DNA of 64,000 nt from Tannerellaceae bacterium (lineage in GTDB: Bacteria; Bacteroidota; Bacteroidia; Bacteroidales; Tannerellaceae), in NCBI GenBank assembly GCA_021201295.1, contig JAJQFE010000069.1, positions 62,001 through 126,000 of the forward strand, written 5' to 3'. This document shows positions 50,493 to 60,867 of this stretch, one piece after another. Within the stretch, counting starts at the first letter, position 1. Each line of letters begins with the position of its first letter. Both the position numbers and the translations under genes were made by a program. Below the pieces are notes generated by a model. That model was given only the letters and a program-made list of their open reading frames with translations. It was not told the origin of the DNA and did no database searches.

Positions 50493-53400
50493 TCAATCCG
50501 GGAATATAAACTGCAGGATATTTTTCATCAGGGCATTCCGGGCACTTGCTTCCTGAATGGTTTCAAACGGAAAGCCCAGGATCAGTGTGTTGTAATCACC
50601 CACAGATGCCACGCCGGCACTGATATTGTTCTCACTGTAACAGAAGACTGTGAAACTATTTTTCCGATGCCGGTTCAATGGCATCCGGAGCTTCTACGGC
50701 ATAGGATTCTGGATTTAACCTGCTGTGGTACGTATAGTTGCCTGACAGGACCGGGAAAGGAGAAGTCACGCTTTTTACCTTTCCTTCCACTGCGGCACGG
50801 TCTACCCGCCAGGTATAGCGTAGCAGGTTCCGGGCAAAATCCTGATCGGCTTCAACCGGATCGGGAGTATCCCATAAATCAGAGGCAACATAGGCTCCAC
50901 TGACAAAAAGATGTCCGCCTTGTTGGCAATACTCCGTAATTTTTTCCTGCAGAGGAACCGGAAAGGTTTTAAAGGCTGGCTGGTGATGACCTCTTCCGAT
51001 AGAGGTTTGCTTCTGTTTTCCTAAGATCAGGTCTATTAACGGATAGGGCCGGACATCGATGTTTCCTGTGGTCCAGGCATCCCGGCTACAGGAAGCAAAA
51101 GAGTAGCCATGGGGTTGCATAGCCTTTCCATGCATATAAGGATAATCAAAGGTATTTCCGGCCAAAACGGTACTTTCATAATTGCCCTGGCTGGCACCGA
51201 ATCCGGGAGCATCGTCATCCATCCAGGGGATCTGGCGGCGGAATTCATATTGGCTGCCTATGTAATGATATTCCACCCGGTCCGGAACTCCATGGTCGAT
51301 AGCATCCACAAATCCTCCGATACTATCCCGGGTAACAAAGCTGAAAGGAGCAGACAGCCGGTCAAATCCGTTTACGATAAGGACTTGTCCTTTCTCCTGG
51401 CTTACCCGGCAGACAGAAAGGATCTCAAAAGGAAAACTTTCTCCTCCTTCATTCACGGCAGTTACTTTATAACTGTAGATCTGATCCGGTTGGATAGGTA
51501 AGTGGACTGAATTACTTTGTACTAAATATCCATTATCAAACCCGCCCGCTCCTATGCGGGTATACACCACATATTGTTCCAGTTTTGCCGTAGGTTTCCG
51601 GTCATCTTCTACCGGTTGCCAGGTTAATTCCACCTCTTCTTCTCCGGTAAATAATGCGCTGAACGCTGTGACAGGCAGCGGTTGGACTACGTAGGGGGTT
51701 CCATATTGCCGGGCCATACATTTCAACATGCCTTTATAAATAGAGCGGCTGACCGTAAAACGAAAACGGGGATCTAATCCATACCGCATATCTGCCAGGT
51801 TCTGATGGGATAATAATTCCAGTAACATAGTAGACACTTCCGGCGTACGGGCTTCACTGTAAGACCGGTTCCAGATGGGACGACGCGTCCAGTCCAGCTC
51901 ATACTTTTCCCGGATATCCTGCACGATCTCTTCCATAATGAGGTTGGTCAGATCCCTGGAGGCCAGCCGGGATTTTCCATTTTCAAACACTTCCCCGTTC
52001 GTATGGGTCATGCAGATCCCCAGGGTTCCGATAATGGAATCCGTCTCTGTGGTCCCGGCATCGGTATGAAAGGCAAAAGCGAGGTCTACCGGGATATGTA
52101 ACCCTGCTTGCTGAGGCAGTACGGAAGAACCTCCGGCGATGTAATTCACCCAGAATTCCCGGCTTTGATAATCATCCATATAATCATTTTTCCCCTCTGA
52201 ATGATTGTAAATACTGTCTGGTGCTCCTGCCCATTGCAACCAGTAACGGGCTGCCTCCGTATAGCGGGGATACCGGCTGGTTTCCAGTTCATACCGGATT
52301 TCCGGTAGCCGGGTGACAGGTTGTAGTGCTCCCTCTTCTGAGCTTTTCAGGTTCCCGGTCAATTCGCCATCCGGATGAGGCTGCCGGGCGATATTTCCCA
52401 TTCCTCCGCCTATTTTAACGGCATCTGCCGTCACAGTTCTTCCTGCTCTGCGGCTTTGATTAGTCAGCATCACTTTGCCCTGTCTTCCTTGTTCAAATTC
52501 AAAGTAGCCTAAGAATATCCAGGTTCCCCCTCCCATCTGCTGGTTTACGGAAAAGTGGGTTTCTCCTCCTGCATGATAAACGGTGTACCGGGCATCATCC
52601 GTACTGTTCGCCACTGTCTGATAGGAAACATATACTCCGTAAGTTCCTTTTTCCGGGATATCCGGTATCCAGCTACAGGTACTTTCTTCCTGCCGGGTCA
52701 CGGTGCTAATCTGGCGATAGGTCCCTGCCATAAAAGGATTTTCTCCATCGGCATACCATTCCCGGGTATGGGCAAAACCGGGCCAATCTGCCGTGTGCCA
52801 ACGCTCTTTCCCGGCTGATTCTTCATATAGTGAACGTCCTGTACTCCGGTCATTATCCACGATCACTTCATGGCGCTGGATGTCTCGTTCACGGGGTAAT
52901 AACACATTGGCTCCGGCATTTTCCAGCATGGGCACCAGATAGGGTAAGACGTAGCTTTGGGTGTACAGGTCTTCCACTGTCTGAAAAATACGGGCACGCT
53001 GCCATTCCCAGCGGCTCAGTTTCTGTTCATAATACCATCCATGGCTCTGCCACAAAGCAATATGGTGATTTTCCAACCCTTTTGCTATCCCATAGGGACG
53101 GGAGGAACGGACAACCAATGGCCGGTCCACTTTATTCCGTATCCGGTCTTTCCGGTTAAAAGGGATATAGTCTTCTATTTTATAGCCATCTGTGTAGATC
53201 TGGATCGTATGTCTGCGGTACGTTTCTGGTAAGCGTTCTTTTACCTGTTTATAAATCTCTTCTACTTCCTCTTTCCTGAAAGGCATATAAGAAAGATGGA
53301 CATTGGCAAAAAGTTGCAGGTTTTTTTATCCGGAGCAATGGAGTCTATCCGGACAGGAGGTGCATAAGTATGGCGATTGACTACCTGTGTCAGGTATTCT

Positions 53401-53507
53401 TCTATACCGGATTGTACTTCCAGAGGTAGTTGTTGTGCGAACAGACTCACAGGAAACCATCCTGCGAACAGGAGCCACTACCTGATTTGTTTTAATCCTT
53501 TCATCAT
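50493..53507 (-). pseudogene. Amidase/xanthan lyase-like secreted protein, TAG plus two frameshifts
   Basis: The reconstructed protein is about 1,000 residues. After the start at 53507, TAG at 53478-53480 cuts the signal peptide (MMKGLKQIR/WLLFAGWFPVSLFAQQ). A frameshift at 53321-53327 (seven A, eight needed) follows IDSIAPDKK, and another at 50659-50663 (five A, four needed) follows EPASE. The main part has an N-acetylmuramoyl-alanine amidase-like region (AFAFHTDAGTTETDS and MLLELLSHQNLADM), a fibronectin-like segment and a golvesin/xanthan-lyase-like module. A role in cell-wall or polysaccharide breakdown outside the cell is inferred. It is last in the salvage cluster. Confidence 0.82.
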
Positions 53508-53525
53508 CGTATATATCGTATTTTA

Positions 53526-55676
53526 TTAGTCATCTATTCCGGCAAAATCCTATCCTTTTTCTCTCAGGAATGGAATGATCTCCCTTAACCTGAGGTATAG
53601 CTGATCAGTCCTTGTATCCTGTGTACCGGGATGGATCAACAGCATGGCGCCTTGCAGTGTATCCTCTTTTTCAAAAGCGACTAACGGGTCTATCAGTCCC
53701 CGGGATGAACGGTAATTGCTCCTATCCGGAAAGAGGCTTTCCCCTGTTCCGGTGCCAGGATATCCAACACAGGAAAGGCGCCTTCAAACAGGGAATCTGC
53801 GGAAAAGATCAGGTATACTATTCTTTCACTACTTTTTTTTAATACTGGCTCCCTGACTATCTAACACCGTTCCGGTGCCGGATTGTTCCCTTCCCTCTTG
53901 TTCCATCGTAGCGAGATAGAAACTAAGGCTGGCAGTCCCGTCCATCGTAGGCTCGTTGGAAGAGTAGTCTCCGGGATCATCATGATAGACTGCTGCTCCG
54001 GACTGGAAGGGGGCATAGGCATCGTCATAGACCAACCGGATTCCCCGCAGACTTTCATAGATGTGTTTATAGATCGGGCCATCTACCAATCCACCATAAG
54101 GAATATCCTGAAGCAGGTCCACATAGGCCGAATGAGGGCGGGTAGGTGAATCTCCCTGCTCCGGATAGCCACAGATCATGGAAGTCCCCCAGGGGTTACA
54201 TCCAAACAGCCAGTCCCGCAGGGCAGCTTCCATTTCCAGGTAGGTATCATCTCCGGAAGTCTGGTAATACAAACGGGCCTGTGTGATGGCAGCTACTACT
54301 AAATTATTGGAGCACCAGATAAAAGGTACACCGTTCAGGAAAGGATCATCCCACTAGCAGGCCCGTTCTGCCAGACACTGCAAACCCTGCTTCATATATC
54401 CGGTATATTTTTCCCGGATTGCCGGATCCGCTAACCGGGAAAGATAGTAATGTCCTAAGTTGACAAACGGATAGAACTGGTAGTGGCGGGCTCTTCCTAA
54501 CTCCATCCAGGGAGTTACCTCTTCCAGTTGTCCCCAGTAGTCCGCTTTCTCTTTCCAGTAGCTATCCCCTGAGAGATGGTAATGGGTTGCGGCTGCCAGT
54601 TCTATATCATCCACATAGTTATCTTCTTCATAAAAGTAGGATGAGCGTAAGCAGGCTGTTTGTATAGTTCCGGGTATGGCTTCTGCGAACCCAAGCGCTT
54701 CCACTGACCTTTTTTGGAGCATAGCTGCCCAGTCCGGGTCTGTCTCTTTAAATACCTCTGCTCCTAACGCAAAGGCTGAGGCAAACTTACCTGCTGAGGA
54801 AGAAACACCGGTTGTCCGGTTCTTATGTTCACCCAATCCCTGCGGCTGTCCGGTAATAAAATAAACCGGCCATCCCTGACCTGCTCCCCAGCCATAATCT
54901 ACCCCGTCCTGATGGGGTAAACGGATCCCTGCATGATCCCTGTCATCGGCTATCTGGTTGAACATAACGGCTGAATCAGGATTCATCCGGAGCATCCAAT
55001 CCAGTCCCCAGCGTATTTCATCCAGGATATCCGGGATGCCATTACTTCCTTTGCTGCCTGCGGCATCGTACTCGTCCCTGAAAATGGTTTTATCCGGTGT
55101 CTGTTGCCAGGCAAAAAGCATCTGGAAAGTGGCATTGGCAGAGGTGGCCAGGTATTGCAGATAGTCCGAGGCATCATGCCAGCCGCCCCGCACATCTATC
55201 TTCTCTCCGGTACGGGTGGGATGATCTACTATATACCCATCGTGTGGATGGCATTCAGCCTCTACATACGGGTTGTATCCGCACCGTTGCTGGCGCATAT
55301 AATGCAAAATAAAATCTGCCGAACCATCATAGACCTGTGCATCTATCCGGAAGGAGGGGGAACGTGTCCCGTTGGATTCTATATAATACTCACCGGGTTC
55401 CATAAGTCTGGTAAAAGATAACCGCAGTGCGGTCTGCATACCCCAGCGTTCCGCATGGGTCCGGATTCCTTCCCCTTCATACACGATCCTGCCTGTAGGG
55501 GCATGTTTCACGACAAAGGAGGAGTCCCAGGCAGATTCCTGTGAAAGTAATACGGCAACTTTCACATTAGCATGTAAATAGCCTAACTGATTGATCCGTA
55601 TCCAGGTAGCCGGGCTGGCTATTCCTAAGGCCAGACTGGCCGCCAGTAAGAAATAACAACAAATCAGTTTTCTCAT
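53526..55676 (-). pseudogene. GH9 endoglucanase with deacetylase-like tail, multiple lesions
   Basis: The first 440 codons give an exported GH9 protein: signal peptide, a cellulase N-terminal Ig-like domain (IRINQLGYLHANVKVAVLL) and the catalytic barrel with VRGGWHDASDYLQY holding the catalytic Asp pair. TAG at 54354-54356 stops it in phase before WDDPFLNGVPFIWCSNN. Catalytic His/Asp/Glu regions continue (GCNPWGTSMICGYPEQG, SNEPTMDGTASLSFYLA). A frameshift at 53833-53840 (eight A, seven expected) leads to IVYLIFSADSLFEGAF, the start of a polysaccharide-deacetylase-like domain. That domain has lost its middle near 53730, jumping to DRSNYRSSRG and LLIHPGTQDTRTDQ. Another TAG lies at 53550-53552. 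The substrate is a beta-glucan or related polymer. Confidence 0.85.
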
Positions 55677-55687
55677 CTTTATCTTTT

Positions 55688-57534
55688 TTAATTATCTGTT
55701 TTTGTTAACCGTCCGATCCATCCGCTGCTGCTGGTAAATACACATTCGTTTGCATTCAAAGGGCATACGGTTCCAATCAGGGAGTTGCCTGTTTTATGTT
55801 TCCAGAGAAGTGTACCGGTTTCCCCTTCCAGGGCAAAAACAATTCCGTTTTTGGTACTGCCAAAGAGGATTCCCTCTTTTTCAACCGGCATAGAGGCGGC
55901 ATGGTCATATCCATACCCCACATCTGTTACCCAGATCCGTTCGGGCCGGTCTGAAACTGCCGAGTAGCAGACTACACTATCCTGCATGGTTTTACTGTAG
56001 ACCCGTTGTTTATCTGCTGACAGCGCAATGGTTTCCCTGACCATAGACTCTTTGGTTCGCCATAGGGTTTCTCCGGTTCGGGCATCCAGGGCTGTCATCA
56101 CCCGGTCCGGTGCTGTAAAAAAGATTTTTTCATGCGCTGCGACAGGCCAGACTGCTGCCGGAGAAAAATGCATACGGGTTAAGCCTCCGTCCCAACACCA
56201 GCTTAACGTACCCTGTTCCTGATCGAGAGCGTACATCTGGTTATCCCAGGCTCCGAAGATCACTTGCCGGTCATACACCAAGGGGCGGGTTTCTATATAT
56301 CCTTTTATTCCTGTATATTTCCATGTCAGTTGTCCGGTTTTTAAATCCAATGCCCGGAAGGTCTGGTCGCTGGCTCCGATATACACGGTTCCCTGGTCAA
56401 TCCGGGCAGATCCCAGCACCGGTTCCTGTGCCGGATATTTCCAGATCAGGCTGCCGTCCTGTGCAGACAAGGCATAGATATACCTGTCTGCCGACCCAAA
56501 GACCACTATCTCTTCTGCGACATCTGCTGTTCCGACAATCCGGTTCCCTGTCTGAAAACTCCACTGCTTTTTTCCATCGGATATGGCATAGCAAGTAAAT
56601 ATGCCGGCATCATCTCCGATATAGAGGTAATCTCCATCCAACACGGGAGAGGCATAGAGGGCATTTTCTGCCTGTACCAGCCAGGTTTCTTTCACATCGG
56701 GATAGTCTTTGTTTACAGAGAAATCCGGACGGGGATGCTCCTTATGGTCGTCTGTATAATAGGTTTCTTTCAGGGAATATCCTCCCCACTTGCGTGGACT
56801 TTCTTCCCATTTCTGTTCATATACATACATAGAATCATGGGTCAGTTCATAGATAGAATATCCTCCTGTTCCATCTTCCAGATCTCTCAGGTTGGAACGA
56901 TTCAGGAATGCCGGAATCCCATCATAGAATACCATCTTATTCTGATGGTAATGCCCGCCTAAAAAGGCTTTTACCGGGAAAGGGTGGACGGCATCTGCCA
57001 CTTCATACCAGTTATCCACATCTGTTGGTAACAGGAGGTAATGAGTGACTAAAATAGCAGGCTGTTCCGGGTTTGCTGCCAGTTCCTGTTTCAGCCAGGT
57101 GATATCCTGGGGAGCCACATGTCCATCCATCATCCGGATAACCGGGCCTGTCCCAAAACCCAGAAACCGGATACCGTGGTAGGTAAAGTCAAACCATTCT
57201 GAACCATAGATACGGGCAAAATCAGTAGCTCCGGATTCACTCCATTTGGTTTCATGATTACCGGACAAGGCATAATAAGGAATCGTCAACTGATCCAGCA
57301 ATTCTTTCACCCGTAGCAAGGAAACCCGGTCCCCTTCTTCTGCCAGGTCTCCGGTTACCAATACAAAGGCAAGGTCTGCCTGCTGATTGATATGTTCCAC
57401 CGTTCGCTGCAGATCCTGATAAGCCAAAGAATCTTCCGCTTTCATATGAATATCCGTCATCAGTGCAAACCGGAACTCCTCCGCATGACCAACCAGACAG
57501 GAAAAGAGGAGAAAGAGTATGGTGTTTTTATCAT
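55688..57534 (-). pseudogene. Calcineurin-like phosphoesterase fused to PQQ propeller, start-region frameshift
   Basis: The intact 590-codon frame opens MTDIHMKAEDSLAYQD, but the true start is probably ATG 57534. One more A in the five-A run at 57525-57529 gives MIKNTILFLLFSCLVGHAEE, a signal peptide, joined to FRFALMTDIHM. The N-terminal metallophosphoesterase has LMTDIHM, VTGDLAEEGD, SGNHETKW, VTHYLLL and GGHYHQN. The C-terminal half is a PQQ-type beta propeller with repeated SLIWKYPAQEP-, GQLTWKYTG- and GTLLWKHKTG-like blades. The mature protein would act outside the inner membrane; its substrate is unknown. The single lesion is in a short homopolymer, so sequencing error is a real possibility here. 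Confidence 0.75.
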
Positions 57535-57547
57535 GGTATTCCTTTTT

Positions 57548-57676
57548 GTAGTAGTCAGGAAGTCAGCACTCGCTTTGCTCGTTAGGTGTTGAGGAGAAAA
57601 GACTTTCACTTCTTTTTCTTACTACTTAACTCCTTTACTACTAAGGAGCAAAGCGACTGATAACTCCTCTGACTAC
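57548..57676. repeat. Palindromic repeat copy A (TCGCTTTGCTC family)
   Basis: A roughly 130-base imperfect palindrome between the calcineurin gene and murQ. Its left half holds the core CACTCGCTTTGCTCGTTAGG (within 57561-57586) and its right half the inverted GAGCAAAGCGACTGATAACT (57646-57665). The murQ stop codon lies in the right arm. Both halves share exact blocks with copies at 59.4 and 60.8 kb. Confidence 0.8.
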
Positions 57677-58491
57677 TTAGTCTTATTCCCTGCTTCTATT
57701 GCTTTCTTAACCGACCCATGTAACAGGAGCAGGTGTTGCGCTTGTTGATAATCTATCTGAAGTTCTTCTGCGATCATCCGGGTTCCACGGTCGACTAATT
57801 TGGCGTTGGTCAATTGCATGTTTACCATCCAGTTTCCTTTGACATGTCCTAACTTGATCATCGTGGTAGTCGTGATCATATTCAAAATCATTTTCTGTCC
57901 TGTTCCCGATTTCATCCGGGAACTGCCGGTCACAAACTCCGGTCCTACAATCATTTCTATCGCAATCTCTGCTTCCTGTGCCATAGGTGAATCCGGATTA
58001 CTAGAAATAGAAGCGGTCAGAATACCCCGCTTACGTGCTTCCCGCAGCGCACCGATCACATAGGGGGTAGTGCCCGAGGCTGCAATCCCGATTACTATAT
58101 CTTGCTTATTTACCTGATGGGCTTCCAGATCTTTCCAGCCTGCTTCTATATTATCTTCTGCATTTTCCACCGGATTACGCAAAGCCACATCTCCTCCGGC
58201 AATCAGTCCAATCACTAAGGAGGGAGGCATACCATAGGTGGGCGGGATCTCGGAAGCGTCCAGCACTCCCAGCCTTCCGCTGGTGCCTGCTCCCAGATAA
58301 AAGATACGCCCGCCTTTTTCCATACGGGGAATGATCTGCGAAACTAACTGCTCTATCTGGGGAATCGTTTTCTCTACAGCCAGTGCCACTTTCTGATCTT
58401 CCCGGTTAATCTCTGTCAGTAATTCTTTTACCGACTTCTTTTCTAAATCATCATATAAAGATGCTTGTTCTGTTATTTTTTTGAAAGCCAT
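57673..58491 (-). CDS. murQ: N-acetylmuramic acid 6-phosphate etherase
   Basis: MurQ cleaves the lactyl ether of MurNAc-6-P to give GlcNAc-6-P and D-lactate. The 272-residue product has the SIS-domain motif YLGAGTSGRLGVLDASEIPPTYG (Glu acts as base), then GIAASGTTPYVIGALREA and EFVTGSSRMKSGTGQKMILN, all diagnostic. It follows murK by 31 bases, with repeat copy D between them. The stop codon is TAG within the neighbouring palindromic repeat. Intact, and predicted to be cytoplasmic. Confidence 0.97.
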   Translation of the reverse strand: MAFKKITEQASLYDDLEKKSVKELLTEINREDQKVALAVEKTIPQIEQLVSQIIPRMEKGGRIFYLGAGTSGRLGVLDASEIPPTYGMPPSLVIGLIAGGDVALRNPVENAEDNIEAGWKDLEAHQVNKQDIVIGIAASGTTPYVIGALREARKRGILTASISSNPDSPMAQEAEIAIEMIVGPEFVTGSSRMKSGTGQKMILNMITTTTMIKLGHVKGNWMVNMQLTNAKLVDRGTRMIAEELQIDYQQAQHLLLLHGSVKKAIEAGNKTK

Positions 58492-58499
58492 TTTTATTT

Positions 58500-58525
58500 A
58501 GTAGTTAAAGGAGTCAGAGGAGTTA
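58500..58525. repeat. Short repeat copy D between murK and murQ
   Basis: AGTAGTTAAAGGAGTC followed by AGAGGAGTTA matches one arm of copies A and B. It overlaps the last codon of murK by a few bases. Confidence 0.6.
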
Positions 58526-59359
58526 TGTATGATAATATTCCATCAACCCCTCCATAGGTAATTGTGTGATTTTGCCGGTCTGTATGCCTAAGCCGGTCGC
58601 GACTTTTATTACGATCTCTTTATAATACCAGGCAATAGAGCCGGTCAAATGTACCGGATTATGCCGGTAATCATACTGCATCACATTCCGGGTAAAGAAG
58701 TCCCGGAATGCCTGAATCACTAAAGCGGAGATGGTGGGGTCTTCTATATGTTGTATCAGAAAAGGAGACAGACCTGCCAGAAAACGGTTGGGCAGGGATT
58801 GTTTATATACCTTGTCTAAAATAATAGCCGGAGTCAGGTCATATTGCTGCAGGAACTTTTCTTTTAGTCCGGGTGTCAGTTGATTTTTCAGACAGGCTCC
58901 GACCAGTAACTTTCCCAACACGGCACCACTTCCTTCATCTCCTAAAATATATCCCAAAGGAGAAATCGTTTCACAGATCTCTTTTCCGTCATAGAAACAG
59001 GAGTTAGAACCGGTTCCCAGGATACAGGCAATTCCTTTTTTCCTTCCGCATAATCCTCTGGCTGCTGCCACTAAATCACTTCCTACTTCAATCCTTCCGT
59101 TAGGAAGAATGGTGGCAATCGCTTGTTCTATGACCGCATTCTTTTCTGGATTGGCACAGCCTGCTCCAAAGAAATGTACTTCTCCTACCGGATATTCTTT
59201 AATCTGTGGAAGCAGTATATCCCTTAATTCCCCGGCAATATCTTCCGAAGTCCGGAAAAAAGGATTGGCTCCTTTGGTAAAAACCTGTGTTATCTGTTTA
59301 CCGTGGTCTACCAAACACCAATGCACTTTAGTAGAACCACCATCTGCGAGTAAGATCAT
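58523..59359 (-). CDS. murK: MurNAc kinase (BadF/BcrA-type sugar kinase)
   Basis: A 278-residue kinase of the BadF/BadG/BcrA ATPase fold with ILLADGGSTKVHWCLVD (phosphate 1), FFGAGCANPEKN, DLVAAARGLCGRKKGIACILGTGSNSCFYDG (phosphate 2 region) and LGYILGDEGSGAVLG. In T. forsythia the gene next to murQ is murK, which phosphorylates MurNAc at O-6 with weaker activity on GlcNAc, and I infer the same here from the order murK-murQ and the nearby transporter. GlcNAc kinase is the alternative. Intact; expected to share a transcript with murQ. Confidence 0.88.
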   Translation of the reverse strand: MILLADGGSTKVHWCLVDHGKQITQVFTKGANPFFRTSEDIAGELRDILLPQIKEYPVGEVHFFGAGCANPEKNAVIEQAIATILPNGRIEVGSDLVAAARGLCGRKKGIACILGTGSNSCFYDGKEICETISPLGYILGDEGSGAVLGKLLVGACLKNQLTPGLKEKFLQQYDLTPAIILDKVYKQSLPNRFLAGLSPFLIQHIEDPTISALVIQAFRDFFTRNVMQYDYRHNPVHLTGSIAWYYKEIVIKVATGLGIQTGKITQLPMEGLMEYYHT

Positions 59360-59375
59360 ATAGTTTGTTTTTAAG

Positions 59376-59497
59376 AAGTAGTTAAAGGAGTGAAGGAGTC
59401 AGCACTCGCTTTGCTCGTTAGGAGTCAAGGAGAAAGAGAAAACTTTCTTTTTATTTTCTCCTTCACTACTTTGACTCCTTCACTCCTTTAACTACTT
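59376..59497. repeat. Palindromic repeat copy B, perfect 25-bp arms
   Basis: Arms at 59376-59400 and 59473-59497 are perfect complements over 25 bases; the left one begins AAGTAGTTAAAGGAGTG. The 72-base loop holds the core CACTCGCTTTGCTCGTTAGG shared with copy A. It fills the murK-namZ gap and ends three bases before the namZ stop. Confidence 0.85.
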
Positions 59498-59500
59498 TCC

Positions 59501-60736
59501 TTATTTATACAAATAGTACTTTTTAGCACGCTGTCTAAAAGGTTCTGTTTCTTTATACCAGAAATCTTTTATATCAGCAAAGCGATTATTTTTTGCGAAT
59601 GTTTCTCTTACGTAGTTACTGCCGGAAACCTGGTCAAACATCCGGAAACGGTCTTTGTTGGCATGGTCAAAAATAGCCCGTTCGGGATATAAGACCGCTA
59701 TTTCCTGCATGACGTAGAACTGGATCTCTGAAAGACGGGCTTTTTCATAATCCATAATATGGATCTGGACTCCCTGATAGGACTGTCCCTGTCCGACTGA
59801 ATAAAAAGGCTTTAAATGAACGGGGCAAAAATGTATTCCCGGCAGATTCAGTCGGTTCAGGTTTCCTGCCAGCTCTTCTGCCTTAATCCAGTCAGAGGCT
59901 ATTAACTGAAAAGGAATAGTGTATCCCACACCGATGGAAACATATCCTAACTCACCGAGGATGCCGGTGGCCGGGTACAAAACGGCCGAAACCGGTTGTG
60001 GGATATGGGGTGAGGAAGGGATCCACTGCAAGCCTGTTTCTTCATACCGCATTTTTCGTTTCCATCCTTTCATTTTGACTACATGCAGTTTGCAGGATTA
60101 AGACAGCATATCCTCATTATTCAGGAATAAGGCTAATTCGCCACACGTCATACCACATACATACGGTATTTTGAACTGACTGACAAAAGAGATATATTCA
60201 TCTTCTACTAATCCCCCTTCAATTTTCAGTCCTCCCAATGGATTGGGCCTGTCCAGAATCACCACTTCCACATTATTTTCTGCTGCTGCTTCCATCACTA
60301 ATCCCATGGTGCTGATATAGGTAAACGAACGGCAGCCTATATCCTAAATATCATATACTAACACGTCTATCCCCTGCATCATTTCCGGTGTCGGCCTTCT
60401 TGTTTTTCCATGTAAGGAATATACAGGTAAGCCTGTCTGAGGATCGATGATATCTTATATCTGATCTCCGGCATGTCCGTCTCCACGGACTCCATGCTCA
60501 GGAGCAAACAAAGTTACTAAGTTGACATTCGGTGCTTCATGCAGAATATCAATGACTAATTTCATCTGATTATCCACACCTGTAGGATTCGTCAGCAGTC
60601 CGACCCGTTTGCCTTCCAGGATTTTAAAATTCTGTTCTTTCAATACTTCCAGTACGGTCTTGATTCCTATTTTCTGTCCATAAGACAGCCCGGAGACCAA
60701 ACAGAAAGCCAGTAATAGTATACTTATTTTTTTCAT
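59501..60736 (-). pseudogene. namZ: Exo-beta-N-acetylmuramidase NamZ-like (DUF1343), three in-frame stops
   Basis: The single reading phase encodes 411 residues, the normal length, starting with a signal peptide (MKKISILLLAFCLVSGLSYG). DUF1343 motifs are GKRVGLLTNPTGVD, LFAPEHGVRGDGHAG, DVLVYDI/DIGCRSFTYISTM, VVILDRPNPLGG and KMKGWKRKMRYEETG. The stops are TAA at 60455-60457, TAG at 60344-60346 and TAA at 60098-60100; each fits a Gln codon changed by one C-to-T (the second lies in VYDI/DIG, where relatives have Gln). No frameshift is present. NamZ removes MurNAc from the ends of peptidoglycan chains outside the cytoplasm and would feed the AmpG-like carrier, MurK and MurQ. Confidence 0.92.
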
Positions 60737-60769
60737 ATCCTTTTTTTATTTAATAGATAAATCCATTAA

Positions 60770-60866
60770 GAGTTTCTTCATCACGAGCATGTAATGCAAC
60801 AGTTCTCCTGTGCTACTTAACTCCTTAACTTCTACAGAGCAAAGCGACTGATAACTTCTTTCACTA
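60770..60866. repeat. Repeat copy C upstream of namZ
   Basis: GAGCAAAGCGACTGATAACT at 60837-60856 is identical to the right half of copy A. It is preceded by CTACTTAACTCCTTAACTTC, which resembles the arms of copies A and B. It occupies the ampG-namZ gap; the left half is degraded. Confidence 0.7.
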
Positions 60867-60867
60867 C

